DNA from: Candidatus Segetimicrobium genomatis | GTDB taxonomy: Bacteria > Sysuimicrobiota > Sysuimicrobiia > Sysuimicrobiales > Kaftiobacteriaceae | Length of the DNA: 34,503 bases | Direction of reading: 5' to 3' | Assembly (NCBI GenBank): GCA_005882335.1 | Contig: VBAP01000009.1 | Span: 1-34,503, forward strand | The notes under the pieces: generated by a model | Told to the model about the DNA's origin: nothing | Seen by the model: the letters and a program-made list of their open reading frames with translations, nothing else | Database searches by the model: none | In this document: positions 22,659 to 30,838 of the stretch, in pieces | How positions within the stretch are numbered: position 1 is the stretch's first letter | How the letters are laid out: each line of letters opens with the position of its first letter | Made by a program: the position numbers and the translations under genes

Positions 22659-25415
22659 ATGAGCCTGGAAGCCTACCGGCGCAAACGCAAATTCCAGCAG
22701 ACCCCGGAGCCCGCGGGCCGTCCCAAGAAGCCCGGCGCAGTCCCGCGCTCCCGGGCGCCGCGGTTTGTCGTCCAGGAGCATCATGCCACCAGACGGCATT
22801 GGGACTTCCGGCTGGAGATGGGCGGGGTCTTGAAATCGTGGGCTGTTCCCAAAGGGCCCACCTACGACCCGGAAGAGAAACGACTCGCGGTGCCGGTCGA
22901 AGACCATCCCATCGACTACATGGAGTTCGAGGGGGTGATCCCCGAGGGCAACTACGGCGCGGGGACGGTGATGGTCTGGGACCTGGGGACGTACGAGGTG
23001 GTGGAAGGCGATCCGGAACAGGCCTACGCAAATGGAAAGCTGACCCTGATTCTGCATGGTCACCGATTGCGGGGCGAGTTCCACCTCGTCCGGACCAAGA
23101 TGGGCGGCGAGGTGCAGTGGTTGATGTTCAAGAAGCGCGACGCCGACGCCGTCGTGGGCTGGACCCTGCCCGCACCCTCGACATCGGTGAAGACGGGGAG
23201 GACGATCGAGCAAATTCGTGCGGACGCCGGAGCACAGTGGTCATCGGGGAACCCCCGCGGTGGCTCGACGCGGAGCAAGGAAACGAGGGCAGTTCCCTCG
23301 CGGACACGGAAGACGCTGCAGGCGCTCAAACTCCATACACCGGGAGAGGATCCGTATCCGCGCGACATCAAGCCGATGCTGGCCACGCTGGTCGACGCCC
23401 CCTTCGATGATCCGGCGTGGCTGTTCGAGATCAAGTGGGACGGCGTACGCGCGGTGGCGTTCGTACGCCGTAACGGCCCTCGGCGCGAGGTCACGCTCCG
23501 GAGTCGCGGAGGGATGACTCTCAACGCGCAGTTCCCGGAGGTGGTGGAGGGACTCTACGCCCAAAACCTGCCCGATGCGATCCTGGACGGGCACTTTCAG
23601 TTACTGCAATCTCGCCTCCAGGGGGGGAACGGCAGCCGGCCCGGACCCGCTCCTCTCATCGCGTACTACGCGTTCGACGTCCTGTACTTCAACGGCCACC
23701 GCCTGCTCGACTGGCCGCTCGCCGACCGCCGGCAAGTGCTGGATTCGGTGCTCCATCCCACCCAGGGGATCCGCGTTTCGGAAGCCGTACTCGAGCACGG
23801 CAACGCGTTCTACCGCGCTGCGCAAGACCTGGGAGTGGAAGGCATTGTCGCCAAACGCCGCGACGCGCCCTACAGGCCTGGCGAACGCGCGAAAACCTGG
23901 CTGAAGGTCAAAGTGACACAGCGGATGGAAGCGGTGATCGGCGGATTCACCCGCGGTCGCGGTGCCCGGGCGAAAACCTTTGGCGCGGTGTTACTCGGCG
24001 TGTACGATGCGGAGGGCCATCTCCAGTACATCGGGCATTGCGGCGGCGGTTTCACCGATGCAGAGCTCCGGCGCCTCGCGAATCTGCTCCATGCGCGCGT
24101 TGAGGCGGCCTGTCCCTTCGCGCAGGTACCCCCATCCAATGATGCCGTGACCTGGATCCGGCCGGAACTGGTCATGGAAGTGGAGTATGCGGGCTGGACG
24201 AATGATCGGCTGCTGCGGGTCCCTGTGTACAAGGGGCTGCGGACGGACAAGGAGGCACGGGACGTCAGGCTGGAGCGGCCGCAGCCCCTGAGACCAGGTG
24301 ACCAAGGGAACACGGGACCAAGCAACCAGAGGACCAAGGGGCCAGAGGTGGCCTCGCCCAACTCGATTGCCTGGTCTCCTGGTCCCCCGGCCGCTGATCC
24401 CCGCGTTCACTTGGATGGCGCGCCGGCCGGCGTCGATTTTACCAACCTCGAAAAAATCTTCTGGCCCCAGCGAGGATACACGAAGGGCGATCTTATTCGC
24501 TACTACCTGGAGGTTGCGCCGCAGATCCTCCCCCACCTGCGAGATCGCCCGGTCACGCTCCGCCGCTTCCCGAATGGCATCGCCGGCGAGAGCTTCTACC
24601 AGAAGGACTATCCCGATGCGCCGCCGTTTGTGGAGACGGTTCGCATTTGGACCGAGAGCGAAAAGAAAACGCTGGTCGCCCCCCTCTGTAATAATCTGGA
24701 GACGCTGGCCTGGCTGGCGCAGCTCGCCAACATCGAGATCCACACCTGGTTCAGCCGCACCACCCCGGTCAGGCGCGCCGAACGGGCGGGCGCGGCGGGA
24801 ACGGCGTTTGCCGCCTCTGAGCAGGCGCTGCGGGCCAGCACGCTCAACCGGCCGGACTATGTCGTCTTCGACGTCGATCCATACCTCTTCCCCGACAATA
24901 AGCTCCCGCAACGCAAGGGCGAGAAGGACCCCGACTATTCGCGCCGCGGGTTCGACGCGGCGACGGAGGCGGCGTTGTTGCTGCGGGACGTGCTGAGACG
25001 GCTCAAACTGGACGGATTCGTGAAGACGTCCGGGAAGACTGGTCTGCACCTGTTCGTACCGATCGTGCGGCGGTACACGTTCGAGCAGACCCACGCCTTT
25101 GCGAAAACCGTCACGCAGTATCTCGAAAGTCTCCACCCCCACAAGGTCACCACGGCATGGGCGGCAGAACAGCGAGTGGGGAAAGTCTTCCTCGACTACA
25201 ATCAGAACCGGCTGGGCGCGACGCTGGCCAGCGCGTACAGTGTGCGGCCGACACCAGAGGCCACGGTCTCTCTGCCCATCACGTGGAAGGAGCTACAGCG
25301 CGGACTGGATCCGCTGGCGTTCACCCTCGGGACCGTGCCGGCGTTGATGAAGAGGCGCAAGGATGCGTGGCTGGACCTGCTCTCGAAGCCTCAGCTGCTC
25401 GAGAAGCAACTCTAA
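22659..25415 (+). CDS. ligD: Multifunctional DNA repair ligase LigD (PE-LIG-POL), ligase motif III disrupted
   Basis: 918 residues from the ATG at 22659 (a GTG at 22653 is possible; no good ribosome site is seen). Order is phosphoesterase (about 28-150), ATP-dependent ligase (about 230-540), polymerase/primase (about 585-915), as in Pseudomonas LigD. PE has HHATRRHWDFRLEMGG and VEDHPIDYMEFEG. LIG motif I is FEIKWDGVR with nucleotidyl Lys259; EGIVAKR and WLKVKV are present. Motif III, normally LDGE followed by about ten residues before FQxLQ, reads LDGHFQLLQ (residues 309-317), so the Glu and that loop seem deleted. POL has FDVDP (Asp738, Asp740), SGKTGLHLFVP and KVFLDYNQN, all intact. Ligation may be weakened while PE and POL remain. 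Confidence 0.94.
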   Translation: MSLEAYRRKRKFQQTPEPAGRPKKPGAVPRSRAPRFVVQEHHATRRHWDFRLEMGGVLKSWAVPKGPTYDPEEKRLAVPVEDHPIDYMEFEGVIPEGNYGAGTVMVWDLGTYEVVEGDPEQAYANGKLTLILHGHRLRGEFHLVRTKMGGEVQWLMFKKRDADAVVGWTLPAPSTSVKTGRTIEQIRADAGAQWSSGNPRGGSTRSKETRAVPSRTRKTLQALKLHTPGEDPYPRDIKPMLATLVDAPFDDPAWLFEIKWDGVRAVAFVRRNGPRREVTLRSRGGMTLNAQFPEVVEGLYAQNLPDAILDGHFQLLQSRLQGGNGSRPGPAPLIAYYAFDVLYFNGHRLLDWPLADRRQVLDSVLHPTQGIRVSEAVLEHGNAFYRAAQDLGVEGIVAKRRDAPYRPGERAKTWLKVKVTQRMEAVIGGFTRGRGARAKTFGAVLLGVYDAEGHLQYIGHCGGGFTDAELRRLANLLHARVEAACPFAQVPPSNDAVTWIRPELVMEVEYAGWTNDRLLRVPVYKGLRTDKEARDVRLERPQPLRPGDQGNTGPSNQRTKGPEVASPNSIAWSPGPPAADPRVHLDGAPAGVDFTNLEKIFWPQRGYTKGDLIRYYLEVAPQILPHLRDRPVTLRRFPNGIAGESFYQKDYPDAPPFVETVRIWTESEKKTLVAPLCNNLETLAWLAQLANIEIHTWFSRTTPVRRAERAGAAGTAFAASEQALRASTLNRPDYVVFDVDPYLFPDNKLPQRKGEKDPDYSRRGFDAATEAALLLRDVLRRLKLDGFVKTSGKTGLHLFVPIVRRYTFEQTHAFAKTVTQYLESLHPHKVTTAWAAEQRVGKVFLDYNQNRLGATLASAYSVRPTPEATVSLPITWKELQRGLDPLAFTLGTVPALMKRRKDAWLDLLSKPQLLEKQL
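24290..24388. repeat. Word-built inverted repeat inside ligD, encoding the LIG-POL linker
   Basis: GAGACCAGG (24290-24298) pairs with CCTGGTCTC (24370-24378), and several GGACCA/GACCAAGG words lie between. The DNA is read in frame as the polar, Pro/Gly-rich linker at residues about 544-577. The flanking LIG and POL domains show none of this. Confidence 0.65.
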
Positions 25416-25421
25416 CAGGAA

Positions 25422-25526
25422 GTCACCAGAAAGCACTAGCCAAACCCTTTCCCGTCGATCGCGGCAACCGGTGACCAGTGACTGGTGACTGGTGATTGGT
25501 GACTGACTACTGGTCACTGGCTACTG
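25422..25526. repeat. Word-built repeat (GTGACCAGTGACTGG) between ligD and rdgB
   Basis: Copies of GTGACTGGT-type words run from about 25470; CCAGTGAC (25475-25482) pairs with GTCACTGG (25513-25520). The element holds the RdgB stop codon (TAG at 25507-25509, minus strand) and encodes its last residues TVASDQ. It separates two convergent genes and shares its word with the element at 22132-22196. Confidence 0.7.
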
Positions 25527-26238
25527 TGGTTTCCCCTATCGCCAACTGGCGAAGATACACTCGCGCGGCAGCCATCGCCCGGGCCCGATGGCTGATCCGG
25601 TTCTTCACCGCCATCGGGAGCTGCGCCATCGTCTTGCCGTACTCCGGGAGAAGAAAGATTGGATCATACCCGAACCCGTGCGATCCGCGCGGCGCCACCG
25701 CGATCTGCCCTTCACAGATCCCTTCAAACGTCCGCACCGCGCCCTCAGGTGTGGCGACTGCCACCACCGCGCGGTATCGAGCGGTGCGTGATCTGGCTGG
25801 CAGATCTGCCAGGAGTTTAAGAATCCGCGCGTTGCGCGCGGTCTCGGAGATCCCCTCGCCCAGAAAACGGCGGGAGTGCGGGCCGGGGGCGCCTTGCAGC
25901 GCGTCGATCTCAATCCCCGAGTCATCTGCAACAGCCACGCGGCGTGTCAGCCGCGCGACCGCCAGGGCCTTGCTGATCGCGTTTTCCGTGTAGGTCAAAC
26001 CGTCTTCTTGCAGATCCCGAATCTGCGGGAAGGCATGCAGTGTGTACACCTGCAACGGGAGGTCCCGGAGCATGTCCAGCAGCTCCCGCACTTTGCCCGG
26101 GTTCCGGGTTGCCAGGACGACCTCCAGCGTGGCGGAAGCCGGCGCGGGCCGGGCGGCAGGGAGCGCACGGAGGCGGAGCGGTCTGGTCCGCCGGTTGCGC
26201 GTAGGCCTGGGGCGAACTCTGCGGGACGTTCTAGCCAC
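25507..26238 (-). CDS. rdgB: Non-canonical purine NTP pyrophosphatase (RdgB/HAM1) with Arg-rich N-terminal extension
   Basis: 243 residues. It hydrolyses ITP, dITP and XTP to monophosphates, keeping deaminated purines out of nucleic acids. The core begins at about residue 37 with VVLATRNPGKVRELLDML, then GLTYTENAISKALAVA, VADDSGIEIDALQGAPG, FEGICEGQIA and HGFGYDPIFLLPEYGKTMAQ, all HAM1 signatures. A 36-residue N-terminal extension is very rich in Arg, Pro and Ala; no alternative ATG, GTG or TTG exists inside it, so the GTG at 26238 appears to be the true start (GGGAG is 12 bases upstream). It follows rph by 23 bases in the conserved rph-rdgB order. Confidence 0.94.
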   Translation of the reverse strand: MARTSRRVRPRPTRNRRTRPLRLRALPAARPAPASATLEVVLATRNPGKVRELLDMLRDLPLQVYTLHAFPQIRDLQEDGLTYTENAISKALAVARLTRRVAVADDSGIEIDALQGAPGPHSRRFLGEGISETARNARILKLLADLPARSRTARYRAVVAVATPEGAVRTFEGICEGQIAVAPRGSHGFGYDPIFLLPEYGKTMAQLPMAVKNRISHRARAMAAARVYLRQLAIGETTVASDQ

Positions 26239-26261
26239 GGCCGGTAGACGCTCCCGCGCAC

Positions 26262-26996
26262 TTAGCGCCTGGCCACTGAGGCGATGTCGGCCAGCGCGTC
26301 TTTCTGGAAGGTGATCAGCCGACGGATCCCTGCCTCGGCGAGACCCAACAGTTGCAGCATCTCTTCGCGGGTGAACGGCAACCCTTCTGCCGTCCCCTGC
26401 ACCTCGACGATCCGGCCCGTCTCCGTCATCACCACATTCATGTCCACACGGGCGCGCGAGTCCTCCGCAAAACTGAGGTCCAGCACCGCCTGCCCCTCCA
26501 CAAAGCCCGCGCTGGTGGCGGCGAGAAATTCCCGCAGGGGCCAGACGGTAATCATCCCGGTGGAACGCAGCACGTGCAGAGCATCGACCAGCGCGACGAA
26601 CGCGCCCGTAATCGCCGCGGTCCGGGTGCCGCCGTCTGCCTGGATGACGTCGCAGTCGAGCCAGATCGTCCGCTCACCAAGCTTCTCCATGTCGACGGCC
26701 GCCCGCAGCGACCGGCCTACCAGCCGCTGGATCTCCTGCACCCGGCCCCCCGGCCGGCTGGCATCGCGAGGATTGCGCTCTTGCGTGGCGCGGGGAATCA
26801 TTCCGTACTCTGCCGTGATCCAGCCCTGACCCGCGCCCCGCAGCCATGGCGGCACCCGTTCGTCGATGCTTGCCGCGCAGACCACGCGCGTGTCCCCCAG
26901 CTCAATGAGCACCGATCCCTCAGCATACTTCAGATAACGTCGCGTAATCTTTAGCGACCGGAGCTCATCGGGCCGGCGACCGTCTGGCCGGGGCAT
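26262..26996 (-). CDS. rph: Ribonuclease PH
   Basis: 244 residues, the standard length. Phosphorolytic 3'-to-5' exoribonuclease that trims tRNA 3' ends. It begins [20 protein letters not shown], followed by [55 protein letters not shown] and [20 protein letters not shown], covering the phosphate-binding and catalytic residues. It starts only 5 bases after the MBL gene stop codon, so these genes form one unit with rdgB. Confidence 0.97.
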   Translation of the reverse strand: MPRPDGRRPDELRSLKITRRYLKYAEGSVLIELGDTRVVCAASIDERVPPWLRGAGQGWITAEYGMIPRATQERNPRDASRPGGRVQEIQRLVGRSLRAAVDMEKLGERTIWLDCDVIQADGGTRTAAITGAFVALVDALHVLRSTGMITVWPLREFLAATSAGFVEGQAVLDLSFAEDSRARVDMNVVMTETGRIVEVQGTAEGLPFTREEMLQLLGLAEAGIRRLITFQKDALADIASVARR

Positions 26997-27001
26997 TCCG
27001 C

Positions 27002-27763
27002 TTACACCTCGTAGGTGACGCCTTCATCGGCAACCCGGACGTCGTCGAATTGTTTCGCTGCAGCAGCAGACGACTCCTTGACGGCGTGCCGCGGAGTGAA
27101 AAAGTGGGTCAGCATCAACCGTTTTGCGCCAGCGCGCTGGGCGGCGGCTCCGGCCATGCCGCCGGTGAGGTGTCCCAACTGACCGCTGAGATGCTCATCG
27201 CCCTCCAGCAGCGTGGATTCGCACAGGAACAGGTCACATCCCGCCGCAAGGCGTTCCAGGGCCTCGCACGGTCCGGTGTCGGCACTGTACACCAGACGGC
27301 GGCCGCCGGCGCTGACTTCGACTCCATGACAGGGCATGGGATGGGACGTGAGGACAAACCGCAGCCGCACCCCGCCGGCATTTCCGACCCCGTCCTCCAG
27401 AGCGCGGAACGTGAACCCCGCGGTGAACTCCTGGCGGGACTCTGGCTTCGGCAGGCAGGCGGCCAAATAGCCGGCCGCACCGGCCGGCGCGAACAGCAGC
27501 ACCGGGGTTGGCGGAGGATCGGGCAACCGCCCGTACGCCAGTTCGTTGCGCAGCGGATAGATATCCGTGAAGTGATCGGGATGCAGGTGGGAAATGACAA
27601 TCGCGTTGAGGTCAAACGCCGTCCCGAACCGGTGCAGGCTGCTGACCACTCCCGAGCCGCAATCCAGCAGGATGCGTACACCGTCCGCCTCGACCAGGTA
27701 GCCGGGGCAGGCACCTCCGGCCGGCGGGTAGGGGGACCACTTGCCCAGGATGGTGAGTTTCAT
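27002..27763 (-). CDS. MBL-fold metallohydrolase (RNase Z-like)
   Basis: 253 residues. The metal-binding motif HLHPDH lies at 59-64, preceded by [13 protein letters not shown], and further ligands occur in [18 protein letters not shown] and LMLTHFF. The order matches the RNase Z / arylsulfatase-like / YhfI branch of the metallo-beta-lactamase fold. The exosite arm typical of true RNase Z is not obvious. It is likely cytoplasmic. It sits between the amidase and rph, where its job could be RNA or small-ester hydrolysis; I cannot choose. A strong ribosome site is not seen before the ATG. Confidence 0.9.
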   Translation of the reverse strand: MKLTILGKWSPYPPAGGACPGYLVEADGVRILLDCGSGVVSSLHRFGTAFDLNAIVISHLHPDHFTDIYPLRNELAYGRLPDPPPTPVLLFAPAGAAGYLAACLPKPESRQEFTAGFTFRALEDGVGNAGGVRLRFVLTSHPMPCHGVEVSAGGRRLVYSADTGPCEALERLAAGCDLFLCESTLLEGDEHLSGQLGHLTGGMAGAAAQRAGAKRLMLTHFFTPRHAVKESSAAAAKQFDDVRVADEGVTYEV

Positions 27764-27786
27764 CAGATGTGATGTCGTCTCACGCG

Positions 27787-27903
27787 AAGAACGCAGATGG
27801 CGGAACGCAGAGCGCAGAAATCATGTACGATCCGTCTGCGACCTGCGTTCTGCATTCCGTGTTGTCTATTCTGCGTTCTGTGTTCTGCGTTCTGCGTTCT
27901 GAG
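27787..27903. repeat. Word-built inverted repeat (GAACGCAGA family), second locus
   Basis: GAACGCAGA occurs at 27789-27797 and 27803-27811; its reverse complement TCTGCGTTC occurs at 27870-27878, 27884-27892 and 27891-27899. The right arm directly abuts the amidase stop codon (27904). Same word as 7444-7530, about 20 kb away. It may end the amidase transcript before the MBL-rph-rdgB genes. Confidence 0.75.
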
Positions 27904-29589
27904 TCAAGGCGCCTGCTGGGGCACGGGGTAGATAGCAAGGAACCGGACGATACCGTGGTGCACGGCCTCCGCGACATGCTGGCGGAAAGCCTGGTCGCGC
28001 AGCCGCAACTCGTCGTCGGCGTGCGAGATGAAGGCGGTTTCCACCAGCACCGATGGAATGTCGTTGTCGCGAAGCACGACGAAGTTCGCGGTCTTGATAC
28101 CCCGGCTGGGGATCCCCAGCACCACGCCGAGTTCATCCTGGATCATCTGGGCCAGTACAAGGCTCTGCGGGGTCAGGAAGAAAGTCTCCGTGCCGTTGAC
28201 GGCCGCACGCGGCGAGGCGTTGGCGTGAATGCTCACGTAGATCGTGGCGCCGCCCTCGCGTGCCACACGCGGCCGGTCGGCCAAATCCACGGTCGCGTCG
28301 CTGTCACGAATCAGCAACACGCGGATCCCATCGTGCGCAAGTAGATCGCGGACGCGCAGCGCGATGTCGAGCACCACGTCGGCCTCGCGCAATCCACTTG
28401 GCCCGACCGCTCCGGGATCCTCTCCCCCGTGGCCCGGATCGATGGCCACCAGGTGTCCGCGGGCCGCCGTGTTCGTGCTCAGGTCGATGGTCAGTCGGCC
28501 GGCAGACTGGTTGATGATGTAATCGAGCTTTCGTTTCAGGGTCACCACGATCCGGGTCACCGGCGGCCGGGCCGTGAACTGCGCCGCACGGACGGCGACG
28601 ACCGACGTGCCGTCCACGCTGATCTCGCGCTTCACAGGGATGAAGACCGCATTCTGCACGTCGATCGCCAGGCGGTCGGGGAACATGAACTCGCGAATCT
28701 TGTAGTCCATCGGCCCTGTGCTGTCCACGGTAATGCGGCCGGCCTGGCCATCGGGCTGGAAGGACACGCCTGTCACCTTCACCGGGTTGGCGCCGCGACC
28801 GAGCGGGGAGCCCTTCGCTGCGCCCTCTGGAGCTCGCCACGGTGCGGACCCTTTCGGACGCACCTGGAGGGTGACGAGATAACTCGTCGGCGCCGTGGTG
28901 ATGCTCACCTCGACGGGCTGGTTCAAATCAAAGACCATCCGCGAGACATACGGCTTGACCTGAAACTGCGCGGTGCGGATTCGATCCACGCCGGCGTCGC
29001 TGACCGCGTACTGGCGCTCCTGCGTGCGCAGCGTGGCGTTGATGAAATCCACCACCAGCCGGTCCGGATTGCTGATGACGTTTGTCTCGACCTGCACGGG
29101 ACCGGTGGCATCCACGGCGACCTGCAGGGCGCCGGCGGAAACCTGCGGGGTGATCCCCGTAATCTGAGAATTCACAAATACGGCGCGGTCGGTTTCATCG
29201 AACCGTGCCCATGCGCCCAGCAGCGCAAAGGTCGCCTGCACTGGCACAAAGACCTGGGAGCCGAGCAGGGCCGGGGCCACCGGCAAGGACCTGGGCTGTC
29301 CGTTGACAAGCGCAGCGGTCTCGTTCAGCCAGAATACTACCGTGGTACGGACTCGGTTGGTGACCACGATGGATCGATCGGTTTCATAGAATGCAGCAAT
29401 GGCTCCCATGGGCTCAAAGAGCCCGGCAATGGGAGCCATGACCTGCCCATTGAAGACCACGGCAGGCGCGGCGAGCGGCACGTCGACGCCATTAACAACC
29501 ACCTTCACTCCGGCGGCCTGGCCGGCGGCTGAACCCGTCAGCATCCAGGACGCGGCCACCGCCAGGAGTGCGGCTGCGACGAACTTCAT
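27904..29589 (-). CDS. N-acetylmuramoyl-L-alanine amidase with copper-amine-oxidase-like and AMIN domains
   Basis: 561 residues, exported (signal peptide LLAVAASWMLTGSAAGQAA). Residues about 28-145 form a copper-amine-oxidase N-terminal-like domain (VNGVDVPLAAPAVVFNGQVM, then FEPMGAIAAFYETDRSIVV). Two AMIN-like regions follow at about 150-250 and 265-360 (RLVVDFINATL; RLAIDVQNAVF), thought to bind peptidoglycan. The catalytic Amidase_3 domain begins near 380 and has all zinc-site residues: VAIDPGHGGEDPGAVG (His387), LREADVVLDIALRV (Glu402), YVSIHANA (His455) and VLVETAF (Glu517). It cleaves the bond between MurNAc and the stem peptide. GAGG is 7 bases before the ATG. Confidence 0.94.
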   Translation of the reverse strand: MKFVAAALLAVAASWMLTGSAAGQAAGVKVVVNGVDVPLAAPAVVFNGQVMAPIAGLFEPMGAIAAFYETDRSIVVTNRVRTTVVFWLNETAALVNGQPRSLPVAPALLGSQVFVPVQATFALLGAWARFDETDRAVFVNSQITGITPQVSAGALQVAVDATGPVQVETNVISNPDRLVVDFINATLRTQERQYAVSDAGVDRIRTAQFQVKPYVSRMVFDLNQPVEVSITTAPTSYLVTLQVRPKGSAPWRAPEGAAKGSPLGRGANPVKVTGVSFQPDGQAGRITVDSTGPMDYKIREFMFPDRLAIDVQNAVFIPVKREISVDGTSVVAVRAAQFTARPPVTRIVVTLKRKLDYIINQSAGRLTIDLSTNTAARGHLVAIDPGHGGEDPGAVGPSGLREADVVLDIALRVRDLLAHDGIRVLLIRDSDATVDLADRPRVAREGGATIYVSIHANASPRAAVNGTETFFLTPQSLVLAQMIQDELGVVLGIPSRGIKTANFVVLRDNDIPSVLVETAFISHADDELRLRDQAFRQHVAEAVHHGIVRFLAIYPVPQQAP

Positions 29590-29903
29590 GCGCTACCTCA
29601 ACGTACGCACACCACCTGCCGTTCCCGTGGAATGGCTTCCTTATACCGCCTCTCCCGAGTCCTGACTGTTTCGCGCCACCCATCGGTTCCCCCTGCGGCG
29701 GGAGTTTGAACGCATCACGTGGAAAAGGTGAACGGCGATCTCGGGACCACCTGCGGTGTGACCCATATTCCTGCAAGGCCGGGGCCATATCGTGTGGAGC
29801 GCCTGCGGGAGACCCCATATCTCGTACCGGCATCCGGCGATACGAGATCGTGACGCCCGTCGAATAGTCCATTGCCAGAAGACCATGGAAGGGAGCGTGC
29901 TCC
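29590..29903. other. 314-base divergent intergenic region
   Basis: No gene is supported. It contains an 8-base inverted repeat ATCTCGTA (29819-29826) / TACGAGAT (29841-29848) with a 14-base loop, and a start-codon hairpin at 29883-29907. Promoters for the two divergent genes should lie here, but none matches the sigma-70 consensus well. Confidence 0.5.
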
Positions 29904-29907
29904 ATGG
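29883..29907 (+). promoter_or_regulatory. Inverted repeat covering the ribosome site and start codon of the dienelactone-hydrolase-like gene
   Basis: CCATGGA (29883-29889) pairs with TCCATGG (29901-29907), the latter containing the ATG at 29904; the loop holds AGGGAG. The left arm has its own ATG (29884) opening an 8-codon frame (MEGSVLHG) that ends TGA at 29908-29910, just past the true start. This could reduce or regulate initiation. Confidence 0.45.
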
Positions 29908-30836
29908 GTGACCTTGAGCGCTATATCGTCGAGGAGTGGGCGGAGGATTACCGGGATGGACGCCTCAACCGCCGCGAGTTCCTGCGCCGCGTCGCGCTGA
30001 TGGCCGGTGGGACAGCAGTGGCACTGCCGGTACTCCGGCAGTTGGGTGTGGGAGCGACATTGGAGGAGATCAGTGCGGCGACGGTGCAGGCGCCGGTGGT
30101 TGTGGCGCAGGCCGCGGGCGTGACGGTGCCGCCGGACGATCCGTCGCTAGAAGGCGGAATGGTGGCATTCCCAATGGGTGCCGTCACCGTCTCGGCCTAT
30201 CTGGCGCGGCCGAAGTTCAGAGGCCCGGCGCCGGGCATCGTGGTCATCCACGAGAACCGGGGTCTGCTGGAGCACTTTAAGGACGTGTGCCGGCGCCTGG
30301 CCAAGTTGGGCTACGTCGCGCTCACGGTCGATCTGGCTTCCGCCGAGGGCGGCACCGCGAAATACTCCGACCTGGCCCAGGTCACCGCGATCTTGGGCCG
30401 CACTCCCCCCGAGCAACTCGTCGCGATGCTCAATGCCGGTGTCGCGTATCTGCAGGGGCTGCCCAGCGTGCGCAAGGATCGTATCGGCGCGGTAGGTTTT
30501 TGTTTTGGCGGTGGGATGACCTGGCGGCTGGCTACCAGCAACTCCAGCATCCGCGCGGCCGTTCCGTTCTACGGGTCGAACCCGCCGCTTGAAGACGTCC
30601 CGAAGATCAGGGCCGCTGTGCTGGCCGTCTACGGTGAGCTGGACACACGCATCGACGCCGGCATTCCGGCGATTCGAGAGGCAATGCAGCGGGCCGGCAT
30701 CACGCACGAGATCGTCGTCTATCCCGGTGCCAACCACGCTTTCTTCAACGACACCGGCGACCGCTACCATGAAACGTCGGCGCATGACGCCTGGCGGCGC
30801 ACGGTGGCCTGGTTCGAGCGGTATCTGAAGCAGTAG
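29904..30836 (+). CDS. Tat-exported dienelactone hydrolase family protein
   Basis: 310 residues. The N-terminus has a twin-arginine motif NRREFL (Arg23, Arg24) followed by the hydrophobic ALMAGGTAVALPVL, so export by Tat is predicted. The alpha/beta hydrolase domain has a Cys nucleophile, GFCFGGG (Cys200), Asp247 in YGELDTRID and His278 in PGANHAFFND, the Cys-Asp-His triad of dienelactone hydrolase. VVIHENRGL near 113-121 is family typical. Related Tat-borne proteins are common in soil and sediment bacteria; the physiological ester is unknown. GGGAG stands 9 bases before the ATG within a possible hairpin. The stop lies 2 bases from that of the convergent YibE/F gene. Confidence 0.92.
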   Translation: MGDLERYIVEEWAEDYRDGRLNRREFLRRVALMAGGTAVALPVLRQLGVGATLEEISAATVQAPVVVAQAAGVTVPPDDPSLEGGMVAFPMGAVTVSAYLARPKFRGPAPGIVVIHENRGLLEHFKDVCRRLAKLGYVALTVDLASAEGGTAKYSDLAQVTAILGRTPPEQLVAMLNAGVAYLQGLPSVRKDRIGAVGFCFGGGMTWRLATSNSSIRAAVPFYGSNPPLEDVPKIRAAVLAVYGELDTRIDAGIPAIREAMQRAGITHEIVVYPGANHAFFNDTGDRYHETSAHDAWRRTVAWFERYLKQ

Positions 30837-30838
30837 CG

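Noticed and set aside
20262..25526. Mobile island or phage-defence system around ku-ligD
   Set aside because: No transposase, integrase, phage gene or direct target duplication is present; the two tRNA genes show no attachment-site duplicate that I can find. The genes are ordinary repair genes.
28429..29532. 367-residue plus-strand frame opposite the amidase
   Set aside because: Complement shadow of a well-supported gene; composition is abnormal and the amidase has all catalytic residues.
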